A DNA stretch of 64,000 nucleotides from an uncultured Lachnospiraceae bacterium (GTDB lineage: Bacteria > Bacillota > Clostridia > Lachnospirales > Lachnospiraceae), in assembly GCA_910579505.1 (NCBI GenBank), contig CAJTTZ010000004.1:124001-188000 (forward strand), read 5' to 3'. A program made the translations under genes and the position numbers. Positions 8,222 to 16,756 of this stretch are shown here, in pieces; the first letter of the stretch is position 1, and each line of letters opens with the position of its first letter. Under the pieces are notes generated by a model. It was not told the origin of the DNA, searched no databases, and worked only from the letters and a program-made list of their open reading frames with translations.

Positions 8222-9739
8222 TTATTCCTGCGCCTCTCCCTCTTCGCCTTCTTCCTCCGTCTCCTCCACAGGAACCGGCACGTCAATATATTCTTCCGTG
8301 TAAGCTTCCCCGAGCACCTGTCCCATGATCTGCTCGGACAGTGACCGAAGCTCGTCGTTTGCATCCTCGCCTTCCCAGATTCTGGCAAAGGCTATCTCAA
8401 GCTGTACCCAGAAATTGCTGGTCTCTATCATCTTCGGTATGGGAACGGACCTTGTGTACTCTTCCAGAAAAGCCGCCGCATTTGGGTCATCGTAAGTGTC
8501 CCCGTCACAGTACACAGGCATTTTTCCCGTCCTCGCATAGAGTTCCTGGGTGTTGTACTGTGTCAGATAAACCGCGAAATCGTTTGCCATTTCCTTCTTC
8601 AAAGAGTAGCCGTTGACGCCGACACACTGTGTCACGGAAAGGGACGCGGACCCGAGCTCCCCGCTCACATCCGGCACCCTGGTCACACCGTACTCATAGG
8701 AAAACTCTCCGTCCCCGCGCGCCTTCTCAAGTTTTGAGAGCGCGTCCGTAGTCGCCACCGTATAGACGATCTTTCCGTCCAAAAAATCCTGCAGGACACC
8801 GTCGTAACTGATCTCCTTCGTATCTATGGAGAAGAACTGGTTCAGGTTCTGGTAAACACGCAGCGCACGAATCGCGTTTTCATTGTAGATTTCGATAGAA
8901 TCCGCATTGTCGCCGTTTATACCGCCCACGTCAATACAGTTTCCCACAAAAAAGTAGTTATAAAAGATATCCGATACATCCCACTTAAAAACCGCTTCGA
9001 CCTGCTCCGGCGCGTCGTAAACGTCCGCGAAGGACAAAATTTCGTCTATCGTCTCAGGAATTGCCTCCTCGATTTTTGCCTCGATCTCCTCAGCGGAAAC
9101 CTCCTGCTCCTCCTGCGTCTCCTGAATCTCCTCCTCAACCTCGCCGCTGTCAGCCTGTTCCTGCGCATCCTCCGCCGCTGCCTGGTCCCGCTCGGCCGTA
9201 ATCTGCGCTTTTGCCCATTCTTCCAGATATGTTCTGTTGTAGAGGAGGCAGCTCGTCTCATAATAAAACGGATAACCGATCCGCCTGTTATGGTACGTCA
9301 CCGCACGCACCGCCGTTTCCGGCAGCAGGTTTTCCATGGGAGCCACGCCGTCCGGCAGCTTCACCTCAGAAGCAAGGCCTGCCAGATACGCCTTTTCCAA
9401 AGAGTCGTTGCTGACAATATAGAGATCCGGAACTTCTTCCCCCAACAGGGACGCCTGATTGATCGTCTCCAAATACTCAAGTCCCGGTGTATAAACCGGG
9501 ACCACGCGCGCCTCCTCCTGATATTCGTTGTAGGAAACCGCCACGCCGTTTAAATAGTCCGTAAGCCCTTCATCCGCATACCACAGATACAGGGTTTCCC
9601 GGTGTTTAAATAAAAAATCCTCCTCCGCCTCTTCCTCTTCTTTCGGAAGCACAGCCATACCGAGCCTTCCGGCCCCGTAAAGACCGCCCGCAATCAGAGC
9701 GAGGACGAGGATCATCAATAATCGTCTCTTAAATGTCAA
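8222..9739 (-). CDS. Extracellular solute-binding protein, family 1, membrane-anchored
   Basis: The 505-residue protein has an N-terminal membrane helix (residues 5-30) with no lipobox Cys, so it is probably held by an uncleaved anchor. The rest resembles family 1 (MalE-like) ABC solute-binding proteins: LYLWYADEGLTDYLNGVA near residue 50, VPDLYIVSN near 105 and a C-terminal helical lobe. Unusual points are a Glu-rich insert of about 45 residues near 190-235 and a very acidic tail. There are no permease or ATPase genes beside it, so it may serve a transporter encoded elsewhere or act as a sensor. The ligand is unknown; sugar or oligosaccharide is the usual substrate class. Confidence 0.8.
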   Translation of the reverse strand: MTFKRRLLMILVLALIAGGLYGAGRLGMAVLPKEEEEAEEDFLFKHRETLYLWYADEGLTDYLNGVAVSYNEYQEEARVVPVYTPGLEYLETINQASLLGEEVPDLYIVSNDSLEKAYLAGLASEVKLPDGVAPMENLLPETAVRAVTYHNRRIGYPFYYETSCLLYNRTYLEEWAKAQITAERDQAAAEDAQEQADSGEVEEEIQETQEEQEVSAEEIEAKIEEAIPETIDEILSFADVYDAPEQVEAVFKWDVSDIFYNYFFVGNCIDVGGINGDNADSIEIYNENAIRALRVYQNLNQFFSIDTKEISYDGVLQDFLDGKIVYTVATTDALSKLEKARGDGEFSYEYGVTRVPDVSGELGSASLSVTQCVGVNGYSLKKEMANDFAVYLTQYNTQELYARTGKMPVYCDGDTYDDPNAAAFLEEYTRSVPIPKMIETSNFWVQLEIAFARIWEGEDANDELRSLSEQIMGQVLGEAYTEEYIDVPVPVEETEEEGEEGEAQE

Positions 9740-9764
9740 TTCCGTTCTCCTTATATTCTAAATC

Positions 9765-10958
9765 TCACTCTATGCTCTCCCGCAAAATTGTGATCATGTC
9801 ATCCACATTTTCTTCCGTTATGACAAGAGAGGGCACGAAACGGATGATGTTCGTCCCCGCATTGATCAGCACAAGACCTCTCTCCATCGCCTCTGTAATG
9901 ATATCCCCCACAGGACGGTCAAACACGAGCCCCTGCATAAGGCCAACGCCGCGCCTTGTCTCCACGCAGGAAAACTCTGCGGCAATTTCGTCAAGACGCT
10001 TTTCCAGATACGCGCCGACCCTGTTTACGTTGATAAGCACATCCTGCTCTCTAAACAGGTCGATCACTTTGCTGACTGCCGCGCACGCCAACGGATTACC
10101 GCCGTAAGTGGTGCCGTGATCACCGGCGACAAGGGAATTTGCGCCCACTTTCTCCGTCATCAGGAACGCCCCCACAGGCACGCCGCAGCCGAGCGCCTTC
10201 GCCGTCGTCATCACGTCCGGCCTGATGCCGTAACGCTGCCACGCGAACATCTCCCCGGTGCGCCCCATGCCGCACTGAATCTCATCCAGTATCATCAGGA
10301 TGTCCCTCTCGTCACAGAGCGCCCTGACTTTTTGCATAAATTCCTCCGTGGCAGGATAAATGCCGCCCTCTCCCTGCACGGTCTCAAAAAGAATCGCACA
10401 GGTTTTGTCATTTACCTGCGCCATCACACTGTCAAAGTCGTTCAGGTCGGCAAAACGGATATTGCCGATCATGGGCTCGAAAGCTTCCCTGTAATGCGGA
10501 TTTCCCGTCACAGAGAGCGCGCCCATGGTTCGCCCGTGGAAGGAATGGTTCATGGCTATGATCTCGTGGTCCGTTTTCCCGTCCTTCAGGTACGCGTACT
10601 TGCGCGCTGTTTTGATCGCGCCCTCTATCGCCTCCGCGCCGCTGTTCGTAAAGAAAACCCGGTCCATGCCGGAAATTTCCTTGAGTTTTTTCGCCGCCTC
10701 GATGGCGGGCGCATTATAATAGTAGTTTGAAGTATGGATGATCTTGTCAATCTGGCCTTTCAGCGCATCGTTGTACGCCTCATTGTGATAGCCCAGCGCA
10801 AACACCGCGATCCCGGACACAAAGTCCAGATATTTCTTTCCGTCCATATCGTAGAGGTACACGCCCTCTCCCCTGTCAAACACCACCTGGTAGCGGTTGT
10901 ATGTGTGAAGCAGCGCCTGTTCCGCCTCGTCTATATACCTTTGCATTTCTGCGCTCAT
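9765..10958 (-). CDS. argD: Acetylornithine aminotransferase
   Basis: This 397-residue class III PLP aminotransferase makes N-acetylornithine from N-acetylglutamate semialdehyde and glutamate in arginine synthesis. The cofactor-binding Lys is in TTAKALGCG near residue 250, preceded by ILDEIQCGMGRTG, which carries the Asp that contacts the pyridine ring; NSGAEAIEGAIK near residue 105 binds the phosphate. It lies 27 bases after argB and probably shares its transcript with argJ-argB-argD. The first Met (10958) is preceded by GGAAGGCGG; Met5 is an alternative. Homologous ornithine or GABA transaminases are excluded mainly by context. Confidence 0.95.
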   Translation of the reverse strand: MSAEMQRYIDEAEQALLHTYNRYQVVFDRGEGVYLYDMDGKKYLDFVSGIAVFALGYHNEAYNDALKGQIDKIIHTSNYYYNAPAIEAAKKLKEISGMDRVFFTNSGAEAIEGAIKTARKYAYLKDGKTDHEIIAMNHSFHGRTMGALSVTGNPHYREAFEPMIGNIRFADLNDFDSVMAQVNDKTCAILFETVQGEGGIYPATEEFMQKVRALCDERDILMILDEIQCGMGRTGEMFAWQRYGIRPDVMTTAKALGCGVPVGAFLMTEKVGANSLVAGDHGTTYGGNPLACAAVSKVIDLFREQDVLINVNRVGAYLEKRLDEIAAEFSCVETRRGVGLMQGLVFDRPVGDIITEAMERGLVLINAGTNIIRFVPSLVITEENVDDMITILRESIE

Positions 10959-10985
10959 GTTTTCCGCCTTCCTTACTATACATAT

Positions 10986-11882
10986 TTATGTCATCGTTTC
11001 CCTGTCCCGGTCCGCGATAATTGCCGTGCCGATGCCGTGATCGGTAAAGATCTCCAGAAGCAGGCAGTGCGCGATACGACCGTCCAGAATATGCACCCGG
11101 TTTACGCCCTCCCTGATGGCGTCCGTACAGTTTCCAAGCTTCGGAAGCATACCGCCGCCGATACAGCCGCTGTCAATCAGCTCCTCCGCCTGTGTGGCCG
11201 TCAGTCTCGAGATAAAGCTGGATTTATCGTTGATGTCCTTGTAGAGCCCTTCAATATCCGTCAGGAATACCAGCTTGTCCGCGCCCACCGCCTTCGCAAT
11301 CGCGCACGCCGCGTCGTCCGCGTTGATATTGTAAGTCAAAAACTGGTCGTCCAAACCTATGGGGGCCACAATGGGCAGGAAATCTTTCTCCAGAAGATCG
11401 TAGAGCACCTTCGGCTCCACGCCGCATATTTCGCCCACAAAGCCAATATCCTCGCCATCCGAATATCTCTTCCTGCACTGCAGCAGCCCGGCGTCCTTTC
11501 CGCTGATGCCGACCGCCTTCACGCCCAGTTCTTCCACCATCCTGACAAGGTTTTTATTGACTTTGTTAAGGACCATCTCCGCAATTTCCATGGTCTCTTC
11601 GTCCGTCACCCGCAGCCCGTTCACAAACTTCGCCTCTTTGCCGACCTTGCCGACCCAGCGGCTGATCTCCTTGCCTCCGCCGTGGACGATAATGGGCTTA
11701 AAGCCGACCAGCTTAAGGAGCGTCACGTCCTTGATGACGTTTCTCTGCAGCTCCTCATTGCTCATGGCGCTGCCGCCGTATTTGACCACGATTATTTTTC
11801 TGTTGAATTTCTGGATGTAGGGAAGGGCTTCGATCAAGACCTCCGCTTTCGCCAGAATTTTGTCCATTTCCTGCTGTTCCAT
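10986..11882 (-). CDS. argB: Acetylglutamate kinase
   Basis: The 298-residue protein matches ArgB in length and motifs: KYGGSAM near residue 35 (ATP phosphates), VHGGGKEIS near 66 (acetylglutamate), and INADDAACAIA near 185. It phosphorylates N-acetylglutamate, the second step of arginine synthesis. Many ArgB proteins that work with the cyclic (ArgJ) pathway are feedback-inhibited by arginine through an extra N-terminal helix; this one has an N-terminal extension of about 25 residues (MEQQEMDKILAKAEVLIEAL) that fits such a helix, though inhibition is inference. It lies 15 bases after argJ. Confidence 0.96.
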   Translation of the reverse strand: MEQQEMDKILAKAEVLIEALPYIQKFNRKIIVVKYGGSAMSNEELQRNVIKDVTLLKLVGFKPIIVHGGGKEISRWVGKVGKEAKFVNGLRVTDEETMEIAEMVLNKVNKNLVRMVEELGVKAVGISGKDAGLLQCRKRYSDGEDIGFVGEICGVEPKVLYDLLEKDFLPIVAPIGLDDQFLTYNINADDAACAIAKAVGADKLVFLTDIEGLYKDINDKSSFISRLTATQAEELIDSGCIGGGMLPKLGNCTDAIREGVNRVHILDGRIAHCLLLEIFTDHGIGTAIIADRDRETMT

Positions 11883-11897
11883 ATTATGCCTCTTTTC

Positions 11898-13121
11898 TTA
11901 ACTTCTGTAGTCCGCGTTGATATTGACGTACTCGTGGGTGAGATCGCAGCCCCAGGCGGCGGCTTCGGCGTCGCCCCTGTGCATGTCCACGATCACGCTT
12001 ACTTCGGGCGCGGAGAGAAGTTTCGTCGCCTCATCCTCGTCATAGTCCGTCAGCATACCGTCTTTGCAGATCTGCATACGTTTTCCGGCTGCCTCGCAGT
12101 AGAGATCTACCTGATCCGGGTCAAAATCCACACCCGCATAGCCAAGGGCACACATAATCCGTCCCACGTTGGCGTCATGTCCATAGATCATCGCCTTGGT
12201 CAGGCTGGAGCAGACCACGGATTTACACAGCGTCCGCGCCTCCTCCTTCGTCGCCGCATGGATGACCCTGGTCTCAAACAGGGCGGTCGCGCCCTCTCCG
12301 TCCCCCGCCATCTTTTTCGCAAGCGTCTCGTCTATATAATGCAGGGCTTCCTTAAACGTATCATAATCCGCGTTTCGCTCCGTGATCTCGGCATTGCCCG
12401 CAAGACCGTTCGCCATCACGATCAGCGTATCGTTTGTGGAAGTGTCGCCGTCCACGGAAATCATGTTGAACGTGTCCTTCACGTCCTCGCCAAGCGCTTC
12501 CTGCAAAAGTTCTTTGGAGATCGCAAGATCCGTCGTGATAAAACCTAACATAGTGCTCATATTCGGATGAATCATGCCGGAGCCTTTGCACATGCCGCCC
12601 ACAGTCACGGTCTTTCCTCCAATTTCAATCTGTACCGCCGCCTGCTTCGGCTTCGTGTCCGTGGTCATGATTGCCTCCACAGCCGCAAGCCCCGCCTCGG
12701 GCGTATGCGCTTTTGTCTGCACCAGTCTGTCCACACCCGCCGCAATCTTTTCCACGGGAATCTGCCATCCGATCACACCTGTGGACGCCACGAGAACAGC
12801 GTCAAGCGAAACCCCGAGCGCCTCCGCCGCCTTCTGCGCCGTCTGCCTGCAGCACTCATATCCCTGTTTTCCCGTACATGCGTTGGCGATTCCCGCGTTG
12901 ACCACAACCGCCTGCGCGTAAGGGGAGTGCGCCACTATCTCACGGTCCCACAAAACAGGCGCCGCCTTCACCACATTGCCGGTAAATACCCCGGCTGTCC
13001 GGCAGGGCGCCTGACTGTAAATCAGCGCCATATCCTTCCTGTTCTGATATTTGATAGCCGCCTCCACGCCAGCCGCCTCAAACCCCGCCGCCGCAGTCAC
13101 GCCGCCGTCTATAATTTTCAT
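11898..13121 (-). CDS. argJ: Bifunctional ornithine acetyltransferase/acetylglutamate synthase
   Basis: This 407-residue ArgJ moves the acetyl group from acetylornithine to glutamate and so recycles it. The self-cleavage site that makes the alpha and beta chains is visible as MLGFITTD, with the nucleophilic Thr near residue 190, and a CTGKQGYE segment near residue 82 fits the family. It is the first gene of argJ-argB-argD. argC, usually just upstream of argJ in Clostridia, is absent here; the upstream 282 bases hold only hairpins. Whether the protein also uses acetyl-CoA (true bifunctional type) cannot be decided by eye. AAAGGGT precedes the ATG. Confidence 0.96.
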   Translation of the reverse strand: MKIIDGGVTAAAGFEAAGVEAAIKYQNRKDMALIYSQAPCRTAGVFTGNVVKAAPVLWDREIVAHSPYAQAVVVNAGIANACTGKQGYECCRQTAQKAAEALGVSLDAVLVASTGVIGWQIPVEKIAAGVDRLVQTKAHTPEAGLAAVEAIMTTDTKPKQAAVQIEIGGKTVTVGGMCKGSGMIHPNMSTMLGFITTDLAISKELLQEALGEDVKDTFNMISVDGDTSTNDTLIVMANGLAGNAEITERNADYDTFKEALHYIDETLAKKMAGDGEGATALFETRVIHAATKEEARTLCKSVVCSSLTKAMIYGHDANVGRIMCALGYAGVDFDPDQVDLYCEAAGKRMQICKDGMLTDYDEDEATKLLSAPEVSVIVDMHRGDAEAAAWGCDLTHEYVNINADYRS

Positions 13122-13214
13122 ACCCTTTCAACCTCTTTTCTTTTTCCGTTCATCCCAATCCGTTATAGAAAGTACTGTTCCACAAAGCCATGCAGAGACT
13201 GCTGCTTTGCATTG

Positions 13215-13333
13215 TCTCAAACCCAAGCGGAGAATGCTGCTTTTTAGCATTCTCCTACGTGAGACAGAGCTGCAGCGCAGCTCCTAGAAGTTCTTGACGT
13301 CCCGTCCAGTGGCGGGACGTCTTTAGAACTTCT
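13215..13333. repeat. Three consecutive hairpins between argJ and the nucleotidyltransferase gene
   Basis: GTCTCA (13215) and TGAGAC (13260) enclose a perfect 10-bp hairpin GGAGAATGCT/AGCATTCTCC (13229-13255). GAGCTGC/GCAGCTC (13267-13283) follows, then a long arm AGAAGTTCT plus ACGTCCCG pairing with CGGGACGT plus AGAACTTCT (13286-13333), interrupted by a small internal loop. They lie after the stop of the minus-strand gene 13404-14189 and before argJ. They may end one transcript or act as an argJ leader; no long T tract decides it. The first hairpin and its flank resemble one at 42893-42920. Confidence 0.6.
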
Positions 13334-13403
13334 TCTCACGTTAATATACAATATAATGGCGAGGATTGCAACCTCGCCGAAGACCGGCTGTTACACCTCG
13401 CCG

Positions 13404-14189
13404 CTATGCAAGCACCTCCCCGATCACCTTTTCAAGCTCTGACACCATAAGCTCCACCACCGAAATCGCCGCCGGATCTTTGAACATACTGTTCAGCAGA
13501 AGGCGGATATTCAGTTCGAACCTGGCAGGCAGAATGCTGCACTCTTCCATACACACCTGAACCAGACGCTTTTCTCCCGGATGCGGCTTCTCATTCAGTG
13601 CAAAAAGGATATCAAAATAGGAGGAAAAGAAACGGTTGACGCTCTGATTGATATTCACCATATCACCCCGTTTCATCGCCTTCCCGATCTGTACCATAAA
13701 AGAAGGCATACCATATTTAATAAGATTCATGTGGTAGCTGATGATATTATTTTTCAGTTCCTGCGGATACGGCATCTGATACTTTTCCTTCGCCGCAGAA
13801 AGAAAACCGCCTTTGTCATACGCGATCCGCCCCGTCAGAAGATTGTGCCACATGCCTGTGGTACAGCCGTCCAGCACCTCATAGCGTCCCACCACCCGGT
13901 CAATGCCCGCCACAAATTCTTCAAGATTGCGGTAAACGATATTCAGCTCTGTGCCGTCCTCCATAATACAGACGTCCTCATGCTCCCTGTAACAGTTGTC
14001 AAGCACCATACTGTCACAGTATTTTTCCAGCACAGCGCGCCGCTGCTGAGTGGGAACCGGCTCCGTGCTGTAAACATACACATCATAGTCCGAAAATTCA
14101 TCGTTTCTTTTGACAGCGCGGGAGCCGCCTATCGCCATGGCGCGCACCTGCGGAAATCTTGCGTATTCGTTGAAAATGTCCTGTACCAT
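13404..14189 (-). CDS. Nucleotidyltransferase-domain protein
   Basis: The 261-residue protein has a polymerase-beta-type nucleotidyltransferase core near its N-terminus: AIGGSRA at about residue 19 and SDYDVYVY at about 33, which supplies two metal-binding acids. A third acid is likely in the following strands (TELNIVY near 80). The remaining 170 residues are helical and resemble DUF4037-type proteins, in which the catalytic domain is joined to a substrate-binding helical domain. The substrate is unknown; antibiotic nucleotidylation is one family role but nothing here supports it specifically. AAGGAG precedes the ATG at good spacing. It appears to be a single-gene unit ended by the hairpins at 13215-13333. 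Confidence 0.75.
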   Translation of the reverse strand: MVQDIFNEYARFPQVRAMAIGGSRAVKRNDEFSDYDVYVYSTEPVPTQQRRAVLEKYCDSMVLDNCYREHEDVCIMEDGTELNIVYRNLEEFVAGIDRVVGRYEVLDGCTTGMWHNLLTGRIAYDKGGFLSAAKEKYQMPYPQELKNNIISYHMNLIKYGMPSFMVQIGKAMKRGDMVNINQSVNRFFSSYFDILFALNEKPHPGEKRLVQVCMEECSILPARFELNIRLLLNSMFKDPAAISVVELMVSELEKVIGEVLA

Positions 14190-14268
14190 CTCTCGCTCCT
14201 TGGCTGTTTTCCTTCCTGCGACGGCTGCTTAAACCCGTCAGCCGGCTTTTATCCGATACTTTCCTGAT

Positions 14269-14628
14269 TTAAAGTTTAAGGATTTCCTCCCACGCCGCCT
14301 CCTTAAAACCAGGATACACACCCTTTTCGCACACAAGAATCGGCCGCTTCACAAGCATCCCGTCCGTGGCAAGGAGCGCAATCTGCTCCTCTTCGCTCAT
14401 TCCCGGCAGTTTATCCTTAAGAGACATCTCCTTGTAGAGCAGCCCGCTTGTGTTGAAAAACCGTTTCAGCGGCAGACCGCTTTTTTCATGCCATGTCCGC
14501 AGCTCGTCCACACTCGGATTCTCCTCCTTGATCGGGCGCCCCTCATAGGCGATTTCCTTTTCATCCAGCCATTTCAGGGCCTTTTGGCAGGTGGAACATT
14601 TCGCATAATAAAGAACCATGGGTTTCAT
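14269..14628 (-). CDS. ArsC/Spx-family thioredoxin-fold protein
   Basis: This 119-residue protein matches the ArsC/Spx/YffB family: a thioredoxin-like fold with CSTC near residue 11, YAKCSTCQKALKWL at the N-terminus and KRPILVCEKGVYPGF near the C-terminus. The CxxC form is seen in Spx regulators, which bind RNA polymerase under thiol stress, and in glutaredoxin-type arsenate reductases; the Arg-Pro pair (KRPI) is shared by both. Most clostridial copies of this size are called arsenate reductase-like without proof. No arsenic genes adjoin it. GGAGG precedes the ATG by 8 bases. Confidence 0.8.
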   Translation of the reverse strand: MKPMVLYYAKCSTCQKALKWLDEKEIAYEGRPIKEENPSVDELRTWHEKSGLPLKRFFNTSGLLYKEMSLKDKLPGMSEEEQIALLATDGMLVKRPILVCEKGVYPGFKEAAWEEILKL

Positions 14629-14715
14629 GTCTGATTCCTCCGTGTCGTATTTTCTCTTTCATAAACACCATTTTAATTTTATCAATACTTTATACCCTTT
14701 TGCAATCATTATTCC

Positions 14716-14772
14716 CTAAAATTTCTCTAAATCAAAAAGCGGCGTTTCTCCTTTCGGATACTCTGCCGCCAT
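14716..14772 (-). CDS. Possible 18-residue peptide gene
   Basis: An ATG at 14772 has GGGAGG three bases upstream and opens an 18-codon frame (MAAEYPKG...FDLEKF) ending in TAG at 14716. It begins 14 bases after the stop of the toroid-protein gene. It could be a small peptide or the remains of a longer gene, or chance. Nothing like it is known to me. Confidence 0.25.
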   Translation of the reverse strand: MAAEYPKGETPLFDLEKF

Positions 14773-14786
14773 ACACCTCCCTGGAC

Positions 14787-15737
14787 CTAACTCATACGGT
14801 CTAAAAAAATCATATTGTTGACCGTGATCTCCGCCTTCCACCAGTTTTTGCTCACTGCCCATGCCTCCGGGTAGTCTTCCCAGTCCCAGTTCACGGCATA
14901 ACCGCCGTCCGGCATCTGCGCCTTTCTGATCAACTCGCACTCATACTGCGCCGCTTCCCGGTTCCTTTCATAAAAAACAGATTCCTTCCTATTAAAAAAC
15001 TGGGACGGCTTGCAGACATAGCCGGTCTCCCATGCGGAAACATCCTGCGTGATGGTCTCTGCCACCAGCTCCTGCAAAAGCGCTGTCAGGCGGTCCATCT
15101 CAAAGCTGCCCGAAAGCCCTGCCGCCCCGATATCCTCCCACAGCTGTACAAAACAGGAAAGTACGTGCATATCCTGCGGATCGCCGTTTTGGAAGAGAGC
15201 TTCCACCGCCCCCTGCGCAATACCAAGCGCCTTTTGCCAAAAATCGCTTTCCGCATCCGCATACCGCAATATAAATCCCGCCAAAGATGCGGTCGGATTA
15301 TACCTTCTGGAAAATCTTTCCTGCACCGTATCCTGATACCATGACGGGTGAGGGTATGTCCACCATGACGCGTGGGGAAAGTCATTGTTGGAGGCTGTCA
15401 CATAACTCCACTTCTCCCCGTCAAATTCCGGGGTGTGTTCCAGATAATCCAATAGCTTTATGATACTTGGTTCTGATTTATGTAAACCGTCTAACTCCCG
15501 CAGGGCAACTGTCGCCCGCCACGCCTGCATCGGTATAGAATGGGGGTTCATATTGTCCTCCTCCAGCCCGTGTCCGAAACCGCCGTCCTCGTTCTGGTAA
15601 GCGGTTAACGCAGTAAGCACCTCCTGCGCGCCGCCGTTCTCAAAATGGTATTTCCACCTCGCCACATCTAACGGTCTGGCGTTACGGTATACGAACTTCC
15701 GCGCCTTTTCAAATACTGCTCTGTCCTGCTCTCTCAT
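14787..15737 (-). CDS. Prenyltransferase-like alpha/alpha-toroid protein
   Basis: The 316-residue protein contains repeats of the squalene cyclase/prenyltransferase type: NEDGGFGHGLE near residue 48 and DGGYAVNWDWEDYPEAW near 275, spaced as in an alpha/alpha barrel. The catalytic acid-rich motif of true cyclases is not evident, so an enzymatic role is unproven; many such clostridial proteins are annotated only as hypothetical. The ending NNMIFLDRM is typical of the last helix. AAGGAGG precedes the ATG. A GTTWACATAA repeat copy (15478-15487) lies within, read as Leu-His-Lys rather than Tyr-Val-Asn. Confidence 0.6.
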   Translation of the reverse strand: MREQDRAVFEKARKFVYRNARPLDVARWKYHFENGGAQEVLTALTAYQNEDGGFGHGLEEDNMNPHSIPMQAWRATVALRELDGLHKSEPSIIKLLDYLEHTPEFDGEKWSYVTASNNDFPHASWWTYPHPSWYQDTVQERFSRRYNPTASLAGFILRYADAESDFWQKALGIAQGAVEALFQNGDPQDMHVLSCFVQLWEDIGAAGLSGSFEMDRLTALLQELVAETITQDVSAWETGYVCKPSQFFNRKESVFYERNREAAQYECELIRKAQMPDGGYAVNWDWEDYPEAWAVSKNWWKAEITVNNMIFLDRMS

Positions 15738-15770
15738 AACCGGGAATCCTCCTTGTCAAAACATATTTGC

Positions 15771-15846
15771 CGCAGCTATTCCGTATTTTTGCCTTCATGG
15801 CATCGTCTTCATCAGTAAACACTTTTTCCTGTACCGAATAGCTGCG
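15771..15846. repeat. 11-bp inverted repeat upstream of the toroid-protein gene
   Basis: CGCAGCTATTC (15771-15781) and GAATAGCTGCG (15836-15846) are perfect inverted copies 54 bases apart, between the AraC-family gene and the toroid gene. It could be a regulator site pair or a transcript stem; there is no T tract. Confidence 0.4.
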
Positions 15847-15885
15847 TTTCTAAAATTATATCCCGAATTTCTGGTTCCCGTCTTG

Positions 15886-16728
15886 TTAAAAAGCGACAGA
15901 TTTCCCGGCAAAAGCGCGCGCCTGCGGAATCGTCATACCGTGATATCTCTTAAATTCCCGCATGAGGTGCGCCTGATCCGTGTATTGCAGCAGACAGACC
16001 TCATCCAAAATCTGCCTGCCCGGTCTCGTAAGAATATCCCGCCACAAATTCTGATACCGCACAAGCGAAGCAAAGGTTTTCGGCGAAACGCCCATATTCT
16101 CCTGAAATACGCGCTGCAGATGCCTGCCGCTCACATGGATATCCCGCGCAAGCTCATCCATCCGCAGAACGCCGCGCTGTAAAAGAATCTCCGCCACAGC
16201 ATCCATAAAAACCGAATTTTCCCGCCGCAAATCCATTCTCCGAAGCAGCGCTTCCTCCGCCAGCCGCACCCGCTCCTCGATCCTTGTCGTCTCCCACAGT
16301 CTCTGCCCCAAAGTGCGCACGAGCCATGAGAAATACGCGCCTGCATCACCGTAGAAGTTCCTGCATGTCCGCATGGACTCCTCCGCGAAAAGAACCGCGC
16401 TCCATGCATAAAAGCGGACGGCAAAAACGGATAAACGCTTTTCCGTCCTATTTATGCCGCCGTCTGAAAATGCCCTGTCGTCGATACCGCAGAATATACC
16501 AGACAGGCTGTCATCCGTATAATTAACCGTAAATATAACATCCATACATGTGTCCGGCACCACCACATTCTCTGTGCATGCGCCGGCACTTTGCGTATAG
16601 ATATCCCTGCTTCCCCAAAAACAGCGGATATAAGGCTTAAGCGCCGCACAGGGTTCGATTTCCACATAGGAATCGCAGTGGCGGTAAGGCATTGCTGTGA
16701 TGGGGGTATAGTTTTTAAAATGCTTCAT
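15886..16728 (-). CDS. AraC-family transcriptional regulator
   Basis: The 280-residue protein has an N-terminal DUF6597-type sensing domain (about 1-140; YVEIEPCAALKPYIRCFWGS) and a C-terminal AraC DNA-binding domain with two helix-turn-helix motifs (MDELARDIHVSGRHLQRVFQ and the later DEVCLLQYTDQAHLMREFKR). Such regulators usually control neighbouring or divergent genes; here the downstream toroid-protein gene is the nearest candidate target, with an inverted repeat between the two. The effector is unknown. No strong Shine-Dalgarno is seen, only GGGAAGG at long spacing. Confidence 0.85.
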   Translation of the reverse strand: MKHFKNYTPITAMPYRHCDSYVEIEPCAALKPYIRCFWGSRDIYTQSAGACTENVVVPDTCMDVIFTVNYTDDSLSGIFCGIDDRAFSDGGINRTEKRLSVFAVRFYAWSAVLFAEESMRTCRNFYGDAGAYFSWLVRTLGQRLWETTRIEERVRLAEEALLRRMDLRRENSVFMDAVAEILLQRGVLRMDELARDIHVSGRHLQRVFQENMGVSPKTFASLVRYQNLWRDILTRPGRQILDEVCLLQYTDQAHLMREFKRYHGMTIPQARAFAGKSVAF

Positions 16729-16756
16729 AATTCAAAAAACCTTCCCTCTGCAAAAA

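Noticed and set aside
10734..12548. 604-codon open frame on the plus strand opposite argD, argB and argJ
   Set aside because: It is antisense to three well-supported genes and has no ribosome site or protein-like pattern; such long shadows arise from the codon bias of the true genes.
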